64,000 nucleotides of DNA from Athripsodes cinereus (GCA_947579605.1 OX388314.1:13203982-13267981), one strand, 5' to 3'; counted from the first letter of the stretch, positions 36,973 through 48,436 are shown. A program made the numbers and translations. Notes: generated from the sequence alone by a model not told the origin.

Positions 36973-37032
<60 letters not shown>
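36807..37032 (+). mobile_element. 3' UTR-only copy of the RLE-type LINE with 58-A tail
   Basis: The segment matches 4804-4974 almost base for base and starts at the equivalent of the stop codon. It ends in an uninterrupted run of 58 A (36975-37032) followed by (TA)n. The long tail suggests a young insertion. Confidence 0.82.
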
Positions 37033-37036
<4 letters not shown>

Positions 37037-38079
37037 TATATATACATAAGTATTCTGATGATGAATAAATAAATAATCCCCTGATAATGTGTAGCGTGTA
37101 TTTTGTTATGTAATAATGTATTGATACTATTTATTATATTACTGCTATGACTATAACAATATACTAGAAACTATTAACCTCACTCCCAACGTTTCATTAA
37201 CCAAAATTCGAGAATAAATTAATACAAGACCTGGATAAAACATTTTGCTATCCACCCACAATTGATGATACTCGATAAAGTTTCCGTATATATTATTGAT
37301 GGATATTATCATCTTACAGCTAAATCAATGAGATACATTATACAAAATTATTTCAATTGCTTTATATTTGATTCTTTATATGATAGTCAGATGTCGCTAG
37401 GTACCATTTACCTAGTAGATAAATTTGTCGTGTATTTGTATGTATGGTAATATTATCTAGTACGTAAATCATATCATGAAAATGAATATAATTTCCACAG
37501 GAAACGTACATAATCTCTTAAATAGCATTATAACGATAATAAATATTTTCCCGTTTGATTATTAGTGCACATAATACTTCAACACTGTACAGTGGCGCCA
37601 TCTAGTCTCGACATGTTTTAACATAATTATATATTATTCTTTTTATCATTTCGTTATGAACTAACGTGGGACTATCGTTAACATAACTGTGTTAGGTAGA
37701 GTGTTGTAGGTTCAACACACACTCAGAGACAGAGATACTATATAACTATTGTATTATAAAAAGTTAAGTTTTATTTGGTTCACTTTTATAATAATAATAT
37801 TATTATAATGACATCTATGGCGTGAATCAATGAACAACATGAAGAAAAGTATTTGGAACGGTGTTGATAATCCTTAGCTTCTCATTTTTTAAAGTACCAA
37901 TCCGTATTTGTTTAGTATTACTGATACATAAGAGAATACCTTGATAATCTATGCGAGAATGTGTGCCGCGGATCGTACAAAGAGCTGAAGAGGGTAATGG
38001 AAAGAAAGATGCAAGGCAAGGCTCTACTGCAAACCAATCCGCAGAATTAAAACCAGAGAGGTGGAGGGATATTTCTTTA
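37033..38079. other. Intergenic, one coding-like patch
   Basis: 37940-38085 has a base composition like coding DNA and is open on both strands for about 50 codons. I recognise no family, so I do not call a gene. Confidence 0.3.
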
Positions 38080-38087
38080 CTCAATAA

Positions 38088-38362
38088 TAGTGATCTTCAA
38101 TCTTTTTATCGCCACGGATCGGTCACTACAAAGAAAAAGTGAAAATGAAGACTATTTTTAGGTGTAAGACTATTCTAGTATTTCTTAATTTCCCATATGC
38201 TCTAGATTTGCAACCCCCTCCCTGTCGCCAGATTTTCGAACACGAACATTTTTCATGATCTCGGGTTTTTTAAGGAATATTTCTACTAAACAGAACTGGC
38301 CTTCATGTTCCTTACACTGCCCATTACACTTTGCTCCTCGGACCGGGTGTTGGAGAACACTA
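38088..38362. mobile_element. hAT-type MITE with imperfect TSD
   Basis: Ends TAGTGATCTTCAA and TTGGAGAACACTA are inverted. GCCACGGATCGG and CGGACCGGG are subterminal. Flanking octamers CTCAATAA (38080-38087) and CTCTATAA (38363-38370) differ at one base. Confidence 0.62.
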
Positions 38363-38370
38363 CTCTATAA

Positions 38371-39033
38371 TACTGGTGGTTTCTTATACTCACCTCAAAT
38401 AGGTAGGTACTAATAAAGTTTACTGGTTCTGTGTTTCTTATACACTGGACAACTTATTGTCATCATTTTACTGTAGGTATTTGTTTTTTATCAATTCAAA
38501 TGCATCTTAAGGAAGTATTTTTTTTATGTATGACATATGTGTATTATAAGGTGATAATTGGAAATACATGTTTCGATATTAAAAATATATTTGTTATTAT
38601 TGTCTTAATTGTACTATTAACTATACATATATTCTAATGCCCTTACTACCAAGTCGTGGATTTCCATATTATTTTATTATAGGTACATTTATTATATATA
38701 TATGTATTAAAATAATGTGGAAATACACCAACAAACAAACGTTTAAGACATTAACTTGTGTATTTACTATCAAATACAATAGCATTCAAAAGTATTTTAT
38801 GTACTCTATGTTTTGTGTCATTATGTACCTACTATGTCAATAATAATGTCAAGTAAATAAGTAATTTCTAATGGTTTGTTGGGAATAAAAATATATGTGA
38901 AAAATATCGCTAATTCGTAAAGTAGGTAATTTATCAAAACGTATTTATAATTTAACAAGTTAAATTACACAATAAAACTGTTTATATTTACATTGTAATT
39001 ACCTCTCAACAAATTTCACTATTCTCACTTTTG
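38371..39033. other. Intergenic downstream of the first SDR gene
   Basis: AT-rich, no gene or repeat recognised. Confidence 0.35.
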
Positions 39034-39039
39034 TTTATT
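39034..39039 (-). terminator. Polyadenylation signal AATAAA for the 39133-40401 gene
   Basis: AATAAA on the minus strand about 95 bp after the stop codon of the SDR gene. Confidence 0.55.
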
Positions 39040-39132
39040 GATAAAACTCGGCACCTGTTTAGCATTTTCTATTGCCAAGCTATTATAATTATGTAGAGAT
39101 GTTGTTTTCCAGTTTCTCTTTACAACTGTTTT

Positions 39133-40401
39133 TTAACAATTATTTTCCGTAATGTTACCAAACTCCTTTATCTTCAACAGGTCACAGGTTTCCTTGTAAA
39201 GTTTGTCTTGAACATCTTCGCGTCTTGAATACGCCGTTCCACTCTTCTCAGTGCAGTTTACTATGTAAATGCCCCCTTTACCTTCTAAAACAGGAGATAA
39301 ACTTGCGTATAAAGGCGATATTGCTCCTTTTTGCGGAGTCCTCAACCAGCTGATTGGTAGCAATCTAGAGTAATTTTTCATGGCCTCTCCGTTTGCCATA
39401 TCAGTATACACGATTCCAGGGTGCACTGCGTTCACTCTTACTTTGATATTTTCTTTCTCTAACATTCTGTTTAGATACCTTGTTGATAACAGCTAAAATA
39501 GATTTTATAATGAATTAATTTTGTTCATTATTAACAAATTATTATATCTTAACAAACTTCATTTAAACTATGCATACAATAAAATTTATAATAAAATATA
39601 TTTAATGTAATAACAAAATACTAAATGTAAAGATAATAGTTTAGTCCAATGAACAGAGATAAGTGACCCTCCTTGGTGCGATATCTTTGTTGTAGAATAA
39701 TTATTGTTGTAAATAATTTCTTTAATAATATTTGTATATACCTGAGCTAGTTTAGATTGAGCATACGCCGCTGTTGATACGAAGTGACGTTTATTGAAAT
39801 GTATGTCATCAAAATATATCGATGTTATATTGTGGATGCATGATGATACATTCACAATCCTGGCATATTCTTCAGATTTATCTCCTGCAGCTTTGAGTTG
39901 TGGAAGCAGCAAGTGACTCAATAAAAAGTGACCCAAATAATTGGTAGCAAAATGCATTTCATATCCATCTTCTGTTAGCTTGTAGTCGTGTAATAGGACA
40001 CCAGCGTTGTTTACTAGTAGATTTATAGCAACATACTCCTTTCCAACTTTTTCCGCAAAGCTCTTGACAGATTTTGTTGATGCTAAATCTAGTTCAATGA
40101 CGACGGTTTTTCCCTTTGTTTCTTCTGTCTCAATTTCACTACAGATTTTTCGTGCATATTCAGTGTCTCTGACTCCTACGACCACAGTCATACCGCAACG
40201 AATCAAAGTTTTAACAATACACAATCCAACTCCTTTAGATCCTCCAGTAACAACTGCCACCTGACCACTTTTATCTATATATTCTGGTAATGTGTTCTTC
40301 TTGTGTTCCACTCCATCCTTCACCATACTCCAAAGTACAGTGTAAATAAACTTTGTATCGTATGCTACTGTTTTTAGTGCTCGTCCTACATCTCTTGACA
40401 T
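39133..40401 (-). CDS. DHRSX/retinol-dehydrogenase-like SDR, gene 1
   Basis: Two exons, 40401-39742 and 39492-39133, with GTATAT donor and TTTTAG acceptor, give 339 residues (phase-0 join after Gln220). The protein is a classical short-chain dehydrogenase/reductase. The NAD(P) binding motif T-G-G-S-K-G-V-G is at 52-59, N-N-A-G at 131-134 and structural N154 in N-Y-L-G-H-F. S186/S187 lie in V-N-V-S-S, and catalytic Y213-x3-K217. The C-terminus has H-P-G-I-V-Y-T-D, R-T-P-Q-K-G and a final E-G-K-G-G. These, and the length (human DHRSX is about 330 residues), favour DHRSX over RDH11-14, though both are possible. DHRSX acts in polyprenol-to-dolichol synthesis at the ER, while RDH11-14 act on retinoids. 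The substrate here is unknown. The N-terminus is only weakly hydrophobic. All catalytic residues are present. It pairs with the paralog at 44318-48354. Confidence 0.88.
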
Positions 40402-40470
40402 TTTTTTGGAAATTTATGAATAATATAAATAATAAGTAAAATTAATATAAATTTATCGCTTGTAGCACGT

Positions 40471-40481
40471 CCGACCAATCA
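40471..40481 (-). promoter_or_regulatory. Inverted CCAAT box upstream of SDR gene 1
   Basis: TGATTGGTCGG on the minus strand lies 70-80 bp before the ATG at 40401. The second SDR gene has TTGATTGGTGGACC at a similar distance (48437-48450). Confidence 0.4.
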
Positions 40482-41434
40482 CAATACTTTAGTCCGTTGT
40501 GCCCAGAATAATATTTCTCTATGTAGACATGTCATAATAAGGTAAAGAGGGTAATTCCGTGATAAGTTTTGTAATTTATGCTCACACTTGAATTGTATCC
40601 GACCGATCACCACGGACAGTAGGTATTTAATTGTTTACGGTGCATGTTTTAGTACAGAATCCTTTCACAGCATGTATTACATATTGAGAATTTTACGGTG
40701 TTTTAATCGCCAAAATAATAACAATATAGCCATTAACGAAAAACACCATTTTTGAATAACGTTGTCAATATTTTAAATATTTTCCCAGTATTTTGTCATA
40801 CTATAGAAGACATTATTTTGTGATGTCTTACATTAATAACTCATTTTTTTGGGTTTTGTGGCTTACAGTGTTAATGCCCTAAGCCCTTCGTATTATGTTA
40901 TAAAAATGTACAATAGGTTTTACTTATATTTCGACACAACTCGTTTGGTGATTCAAGTTTTGCTGCCACCTCTCCGGTGATTCAAAATTTAATGGATACC
41001 TATGTATAGATAATAGCCAAGAATGTGCACAATGTGTGGAGGTACATACCTACAAACACATACGCTTGCTGTATGATGTTATCACTGTTTGTAAAAACTC
41101 GTATTTTTTTATAATATTGGCGAAGCACTCTTGTTTGGATGGTTTCCGCCTACATAAAAAACTCATATCAGTAATATGTAATTATAAAATGTTGGCTTCA
41201 AAAAAATATTGTTACGGATTCTAATCGTTGTTGCATTTTTAAAATGGTATATGTGCGAACATTTTTATTTAGACATGCTTTTAAAAAACTGTTTATTAGT
41301 AGAGCATTAATTTTTTTTTTTTTTTATACTATACTATTTTTTTATTGGCACATGATATTATTCTTAAATATTAAGTTTTAATATTAGGAATCACTTAAAA
41401 AAATATCTTTATTCTAGTTTTTATGTTATTAATG

Positions 41435-41605
41435 TACATATATATATATATGAATGACTGTGTGATCAAATTTTCATCGGAAATGCATGTGCAACATGCA
41501 TTCCATTAATGTCTCGTCCCATATGCAAAGGCAAGAGCCAAGTCTCTGCCCGACTGTACGCAGTGAAATGGAGTAAAACCTTCACCTCATATATATATAT
41601 ATAAG
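41435..41605. repeat. Unclassified insert between two (TA)n tracts
   Basis: A compositionally distinct block (AAAGGCAAGAGCCAAGTCTC, GCCCGACTGTACGCAGTG) sits between ATATATATATATA on the left and TATATATATATATA on the right, as if an element had inserted in a TA microsatellite and duplicated it. Confidence 0.45.
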
Positions 41606-41929
41606 CAGTTTACTCTGGTTGTGTCAAAACATTTATATATTTACATACGTCATTTTAAATATATAAAGACGATATGTTATAGGTAGGTGATGCAAACGGA
41701 ATGAGAATAAATATAAAATATGTATTGGTATGTATATTTATTACTCTAAGCATCTCCATTCGTCACAAATATAATATATATAGGTAATAAAATACTAATA
41801 ATATATACATGTCTAATGTTATGTTAAATACTACCTTTCTGATAACGTTTTGCTAAATACTTGAATTGATAATACGTAAATATCGCTCTTGCATAGAAAT
41901 GGAAGGAGCAAAATTTACTTTTGTAATAT

Positions 41930-42004
41930 ACATACCTACATACATACCATCACGCCGCTCCCCTCGCGAAGTAGGCAGAAAGGATCGAGTGCAACTTCCT
42001 TCTC
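41930..42004 (-). mobile_element. Family A LINE 3' tail
   Basis: On the minus strand it encodes the last residues up to S-A-Y-F-A-R-G-A-A and stop, then GTGATGGTATGTATGTAGG. It matches the end of 31340-32208. Confidence 0.75.
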
Positions 42005-42569
42005 AGCCAAATGCCGAAAATATCGTGACGTAATATACTGCCTACTAAATATTAATATTCACAACTTCAGTGATCATCTTCGACGTATAAGTAATTATAC
42101 TATTCATACTTAGGTACACTTGAAAAATTATATCAGATTTTTTTCATCTCTCAACCCGTCTCATTCCAAATATTATCTGATATCTTCACAATTAATATAC
42201 AAAAATCTTCAAAATAAATATACAAAAGGTAATTTACAAATTATTTTCTAAATCCCATATTATTATACCTTCCTATAATTATTACTAACTGTTACATTGA
42301 TGTTTATTGTCTGTCAATAATTTTATTTTATATTAAGTACCTATATCTTGTATTTTATATTTTGTATTTTATGAATTTATCAATTTTTATTTTTGTTACT
42401 CAATTATTTGTTTTCAATCCCTCTTACAATTATTTCTAATGTTTTATAATTTTACCCAATTAATAATTCACGTAACCTATATTTTATTTTTATTCCTCTG
42501 TTATACAATGAATTTATTTACAAATCTAATATCATCTATTTAAAAAGATTATATTTAAAAATTAAAGAA

Positions 42570-42742
42570 AAAAAACACTCTTTAATTCCACTATGAGAAT
42601 TATTCAGTTGTTAAAACGTTTTTCGCCTACAATGTAGTCATAATTATTTTTTTATAGTCATTATCGGTAGCAACAAAATACTATTGTGTTTTAACAATTA
42701 AACAATTCTCATAGTGGAATTAAACAGTGTTTTTTTTTATAT
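42570..42742. repeat. Fold-back with about 50-bp arms
   Basis: Left AAAACACTCTTTAATTCCAC and the right complement of AAAACACTGTTTAATTCCAC extend through ATGAGAATT to GTTAAAAC. The right end contains AAACAGTGTTTTT, the same tail motif as the Penelope-related units, but I find no intact hammerhead core in it. Confidence 0.65.
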
Positions 42743-42899
42743 TTATATTTAAATATAATTCTCTATAATGCATTTCCACAAAGTTACACTAAAAATATAG
42801 AATATTTATCATCTTAGTTATATAACTACTGTAGGTACAATATATTTTATCACACATATTAAGTGTATAATTAAATTGAAGGTTGTTGCGTTTTCTTTT

Positions 42900-43042
42900 T
42901 GAATATTAATTTTAATATAAAAAATTGTAATATTAAAAACCCTGTTAATTTTCACATAAAATTAAGTATTTAATCAGTTAACAATGATTAAATACGAATC
43001 TTAATTGCCGAGCACTTTCGCCTTGCGACATCTTCAGGGCAA
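42900..43042 (-). mobile_element. Penelope-like terminal repeat remnant
   Basis: A hammerhead fold at 43005-43042 is followed on the minus strand by an AT-rich tail containing TTAACAGGGTTTTTAATATT, comparable with the tails at 9891 and 11469. No coding part remains. Confidence 0.6.
43005..43042 (-). ncRNA. Hammerhead ribozyme
   Basis: Minus-strand order: stem I UUGCC, core CUGAAGA, U, stem II GUC/GGC with tetraloop GCAA, core GAAA, stem III GU/GC, cleavage site UC, stem I GGCAA. All invariant core bases are present. The predicted cut lies between 43010 and 43009. Confidence 0.78.
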
Positions 43043-43119
43043 GAGTTACTAAGTTAGTTTAAAAATACATATATATTATGTTTTTGTTGTACTATTATAT
43101 TCTGTAATGACTAATAATG

Positions 43120-43160
43120 GTAAAAGGTTCACGCCGCAAATGTAAACCTAATAATTTATT
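43120..43160 (+). repeat. LINE 3'-end fragment (family D tail)
   Basis: GTAAAAGGTTCACGCCGCAA and a following AT-rich end match 3278-3325. Confidence 0.5.
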
Positions 43161-43398
43161 TAAGGAAACACACATGGGTTTAGTTTTACTATTATAGTTA
43201 AAACATAAAATAATATGAAGTTTAACAAAAAAACGTCACCTCAGTCAGTAATATTAATGAAATAAAATCAATATATATTAATTTCTTCTCTATTCTGCAT
43301 ATCTTGTTATTAAATCATTCGTACTTATCGTAAAATAAATATACAATTAATCTATGTACTTATTATTGAACTGGACAGGAATTTTAACTTAAATTATA

Positions 43399-44224
43399 GA
43401 ACTGGACAGGAGTAAAAATAAATGGGAAAAAGGTCGACATGATTCGATATGCTGACGATATAGCCCTGCTCGCAGACTCCGAGATAGAACTGAACGAAGC
43501 CTTACAAAAAATGGAAAGTACACTGCTGTCAAAGTACAACATGAAAATTAATAAAGACAAAACAAAATGTATGGTTGTTGGAAGTGAGGAAACGACTGCG
43601 AACATTGCCATAAACGGAGTGAGCATCAAACAAGTAAAAGAGTTTGTGTACTTGGGCAGCAGAATAAACCAGGATGGACGCTCCAAATCAGAAATTGTGA
43701 CCAGAATAAACCAGGCAAGGATTGCCTTTAACAAAAAGTCTAAAATATTGGAATCCCCAAACATTGATTTAAGCGTAAGGAAGAACCTTACTAAAGCCTT
43801 CGTATGGAGCATTTTGCTTTATGGTTGTGAGACATGGACCATCAGCAAGATTGAAAGCGGACGGTTGGCGGCCTTTGAGATGTGGTGCGACAGACGCATG
43901 CTGAAGATCCATTGGTCGGAACACGTCGAAAACGAACAAGTATTAAACAGGGTAGGCGAAAAAAGGCAACTCCTTAAGAGAATCAGCCAACAACGAGCTA
44001 ACTGGATTGGCCACAACATCAGGCACCCAGGACTCCTCATCGCCATCGCGGAGGGTAGGACCGAGGGCACAAACGGCAGAGGCCGGCCCAGAGATGCGTA
44101 TATGGACCAACTGAAGAGGGACATGAATTGTGGCTCATACGTAGAGCTGAAAAGACTGGCTGAGAATAGGGAGGAATGGAGAAGAAAGACAAAACTCGTT
44201 GCAGACCAATCCAATGGATTGTAA
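43399..44224 (+). mobile_element. Family C LINE (RTE-like), 5'-truncated copy
   Basis: An open frame from N-W-T-G-V-K-I-N-G through the catalytic Y-A-D-D (residues 4-7 after the first internal Met) to the stop at 44222-44224 is collinear with 23868-24690 and differs by only a few percent of residues. It ends 93 bp from the stop of the oppositely oriented SDR gene 2. GAACTGGACAGGA also occurs 32 bp upstream (43367-43379), suggesting a template switch or slippage at the 5' junction. Confidence 0.85.
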
Positions 44225-44317
44225 CTCATTATATATATATATACTTATTATTTATAGTAGTTTATAAAATTCTACAAGCATGACTAATTTGTTATAAATA
44301 TATACCTCCTAATTAAT

Positions 44318-47300
44318 TCAATATTCCGATACCCCGAATTTTTTTATATGAAGCATATCACATGTAACATCGAATAACTTGTCTTGTAAATCTTCCCTTC
44401 TGGAATATTCCGAATCTGTAGCTATCTTGCAGTTACTTATATAGGCTCCACCTTTTTCTTCAATCTCTGGTGAAAAACAAGTATATAATATGGTAATGGA
44501 ACCCTCTTCGGGCGTCTTAAAGAATAGATCCATGACCCACTTGGAATATTTCTTCAAAGCTGTATTTTCAAATAAATCTGTATTGACAACTCCAGGATGT
44601 ACCGAATAATTTCTCACTTTGGCTCCTTCTTTTTGAAGCATTCTGTCAATGGATCGTGCCGACATCAACTAAAAATAATCAAAATTTAAAATTAATTAGA
44701 TTTACAAAAAATATACCAACGTGCACGTAGCTAATACATAGTAAATAAGTAAATTGTACGACATAGTACAAGGGATACTATATACAAAGTACATAGCTCC
44801 ACCAGTCTAAATATGTAGATTAGGGTGTCCCTTATTTTTCGAAGTTTTAATTTTACAACGCATAGGCTCTTATTTTGTTCATTTGGTCCTAAAACACTCA
44901 AAAACCAATTTTTATCTTATTCGGAACAGTGCAACCCGTGCCGACTTGCACGGAAACATCTTCATACAAATTACTTCCCAGGGGCGGTGAATGCCCACTG
45001 TTATTGTCACTCAGTCTCGGGTTTTCTGGTAATTATCGCGGATTTTTTTATATTTCAAAGATGTCAGTAGAACTAAGAAGCAATGTAAATAGTATTTTCT
45101 TGGTTGGTGAAGTAAATCAATAGATGACAGGTGCAAAATAACCGTCCAATCGTCAAGTTCTCGCAGTTCTGTCTTTCGACATACGCGATTTCAAGTTGAA
45201 TGTTAGTGAAAGCAAAATCTAGTCATTCGCGTATGCATTACATTCTGGGAAAAGGTTACAATACCTAATAGAGCTGTTAATAATCGTGTAAAAAGGTCTT
45301 GCAAGAAGATTCAGGATTTTCATCGGCACCGTGAGGAGAATTTCCACTTGAATTGGATAATTTATGCGATATTCTATTCGCCGATGCTCTCAAAAGGCTA
45401 AAAACCAGAGAAGAATATAAATTATTGTAAAAGCAAAGAGAACCAAGACGTAAAGGATGCTAAGCGGGTGTTGAAAAAAAAATGGCTGAAATTGAAAAAA
45501 AGCGAGGCTGAAAAAACTAGCAGAAGAGAAAAAGAGATTAAAGCGTATGGTTTCAGAGAGCTTGTTGGCACCTGCTGCTTTACACAGCTTTGATATGCCT
45601 GAGAGAGCCTCTGGCATCCACATAATTTTAAAATCAGATCTACTGGTGCAATGCATCAAGCACGATGGATGAGAAGAGCTATTTACTCTTCAAAAAAATA
45701 TTTATATTGCAGTCTTAGTTTAAAATGGCGCTAAGGACAAAGAAACTTTACTAGATGTTTGTTTGTTTATTGTGGTAGTTCATGTTAAGTCCTTGCTTGA
45801 ATGCTGTTTGGTGTTGAAAGCGCCGAATCAAGACTTGTGTTTTTTTTTTAATATTAAATGGTAACGAAAGAATTGACAAGCTGATTTCCAAAGCGACTTA
45901 AAACAAGTTCAGTCAACATTTTGTGATATTTGTCAAAAGAAATAGCCGTCCTTTTAATTTTTATGATAAAATTGATGAGCAGACCAAAGGGACCACTGTA
46001 GAAAATTTACAAAAAAAGAAAACTTTGGTAATTTCGGTAAGAGATATGAACAATCAAAGGAACAGATTCCTGGCTCTCTATATGTTAGGTAGTAGTGTTC
46101 AATTTATTTAATATGTTATACCATGTTCTTTTTATGTATTCTACAAGTAGCCTTAATGTTTAATAGGAAAAAATATGAGTTATTTTGTATTCGTCAAGAG
46201 CAAAGATTTATTTTCACAACTAAAACTTGACAGCACTTTCCTTCAAGAAGGTGTATCTTCGTATAAAGAAATCGTGGCATTTGTGGAAGCTTAAAAAAAA
46301 GATATCTAGCTTAAAAGCAGTGAATGACACAGCTGAAAGAGCTGATAAACTAATCCAAGGCTTTCATGGTTTGATAACCGCAGACGAAGAATAGAATCAG
46401 TTCTTATGACGTTGGGTGCATGAACATAGAAAAATGTACCTAGACTGTAAAAGAGGGACATTTTAGAGGATATATCGGAATTAATAAATATCAATTTTGT
46501 AACTTTTTTTGATAATTATAAGAAATAATCCTTATAAATTTGTGTTTTCATCAATATTTAGCTAACATAGTGGTATTAAGTGATGATCTACAGCTAAATT
46601 TAAAAGACGCTTTCAGCAGCTTTTTTCTAAAACTTTGAGGCTCTGTCAGCACGGGTTCCAATCAACGTAGAAAGCTTAAATTCTGTATTTGGGTAAGTAG
46701 TAGGCTAATAAACACAATTAGAGGGTATGCGTTTCAATAACTGAAAAAAAAATTTTTTCGACCAAATAAGGGACACCCTAATGTAGATGCATCCTGAATG
46801 AGAAGTATGTACTTCGAACTAACTTAATTATTTTCCATTAAATTAATTATAATCTAAATTGAGTATGTACGATAATACCTCTGTGTGCATGACTAACTCG
46901 ATCCATGCGTCCTTTATCTTTATTTGATATTAAATTTTATTATTAAACATATAGCTGATGCATGATTGGTTTTTTCCAATAGAGAATGAAGTTTGTTGTT
47001 CGAAGTTGGTGTTCGAAAAATGAGACATTTTACATCTTAAATTCGGCGATGAGGTTTGCCACCCATCCTGAATGTCTTGATTTTATATTGGCACGGAGAA
47101 GACAACTTGCATGTTTTATATGCTGCTGGTCTGCTGGCTACCCCACTTGTGGGATATGCCGTGATGGTATAGTAGTAGTAGTAGTAGAGAATGAAGTTTC
47201 GCACGCAAGCCAGTGTATCATTTGCTTATTCTTTTGGCTTTTCACGTCCTATAAATAAACTGTCCTATATAAAAGTTTATTTCATGTTTTGGTATAATTT

Positions 47301-48354
47301 TCAGCACCTAACATTTTTTTGCTATATAATATTTATTTTGTAAAAAGGCTATAGGTTTACTAATACAATACATGACGTGTTACTATATTGTAATTGTATA
47401 ACATATTAGGTATGTATATATTATAACATTTTGTGAATATTCCACTGTGAGTATTGATATCATCAACGTTGCCCCCAATTTGATGGCTACACTTATGATT
47501 TATCGAAACATAAATATTATCAACTGTACTAATTTTCTGACAAGCAATATTATATTCTTCGGCATGTGGTTTAACCCGCAAAACGACTCTAATTTTATCC
47601 AGAAATAATAACGATTTTTATTTACCTGTGCTAATTTGGACTGACTGTATGCAGCTGATGTTATGTATCCTGATTTGAAATTCATGTCTTCGAAGAATAT
47701 TCCCGATGCTTTATGGCCGCATGATGACACATTAACAACCCTGGCACAGTTCTCTGAAACTTCTCCAGCAGCCTTCATATTAGGTAATAATAAATGCGTG
47801 AGCATAAAATGACCAAGGTAATTAGTGGCAAGTTGACTTTCAAATCCATCGTCAGTTTTTTTGTTATCACAAAACATCACACCAGCATTATTCACTAACA
47901 AATTTATCTTTGGAAATTCTTTGGACACAATTTTCGCGAACTGTCTCACTGAGCTCAATGATGCTACATCCAATTGATGTACTACAACGTTTCCCGATAA
48001 CTGTAGGTTTCTCATGTCTTCTGCAACCTTTTTTCCGGCGTCCTGTTTCCTTACTCCGATGATCACAGTCATTCCACATTCTACTAAAGTTTTCACCACA
48101 TAATACCCTATTCCTCTAGCTCCTCCAGTAATCACTGCCACTTGTCCCTTTTTATTTGGCTTTTCTTTTAACTTGTTTTTATGTTTATTCATTTGATCGT
48201 CGACAACTGCCCAAAACCCTATGTCTTGAAATCTCAATTCATATTTTATTTCACGTAGAATGTGCAATATACTTTTTTTAGAAAACACAACATAAGTAAC
48301 GCCGGCGAATACTGCCGCTAATACAATTTGTATAAGCATTTCTATATATTTCAC
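44318..48354 (-). CDS. DHRSX/retinol-dehydrogenase-like SDR, gene 2
   Basis: Exons 48354-47626 and 44668-44318 join in phase 0 after Gln243, giving 359 residues. Residues 7-24 form a hydrophobic N-terminal segment, a likely ER membrane anchor. T-G-G-A-R-G-I-G is at 76-83, N-N-A-G at 155-158, V-N-V-S-S near 207-211 and Y236-x3-K240. The C-terminal H-P-G-V-V-N-T-D and F-K-T-P-E-E-G are very DHRSX-like. About half of the positions match gene 1, and the intron position is identical, so the two arose by tandem duplication. The intron is 2,957 bp against 249 bp in gene 1. It holds a complete hAT-type element (44821-46780) and a SINE-like insertion (46995-47184). The substrate is unknown; polyprenol/dolichol or retinoid metabolism are the family options. 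Confidence 0.88.
44821..46780 (+). mobile_element. hAT-type DNA transposon copy 2, in SDR gene 2 intron
   Basis: 1,960 bp with TAGGGTGTCCCTTATTT inverted ends and an exact 8-bp TSD ATGTAGAT (44813-44820 and 46781-46788). It is collinear with 6580-8572 in the opposite orientation, sharing the frame at 44929-45123. Frameshifts and stops disrupt the putative transposase. In the intron the element lies antisense to the host gene. Confidence 0.85.
46995..47184 (+). mobile_element. SINE-like insertion with 15-bp TSD
   Basis: A 190-bp unit ends in a CCCACTTGTGGG hairpin, GCCGTGATGGTA and (TAG)n. TAGAGAATGAAGTTT lies on both sides (46980-46994 and 47185-47199), showing retrotransposition by target-primed reverse transcription. 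Confidence 0.83.
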
Positions 48355-48436
48355 AGTTTTAGGATATTACTTGTTAAAGTGGTCAATGGACGATCGTCTT
48401 CCGTGAACTGCTAACACGAAATAGCTGTATACACGC

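Larger units (their letters stand above)
40482..42569. other. Intergenic, repeat fragments only
   Basis: It holds a T run near 41311, a (TA)n-bounded segment (41435-41605) and a family A tail (41930-42004). No gene seen. Confidence 0.4.

Noticed and set aside
37951..38085. Exon-like patch open on both strands
   Set aside because: Neither translation matches a family I know, and it abuts a hAT MITE; probably repeat-derived.
42570..42742. Hammerhead in the fold-back at 42570
   Set aside because: The nearest match to CUGANGA has at least two mismatches and no proper stem III, although the tail motif resembles Penelope-related units.
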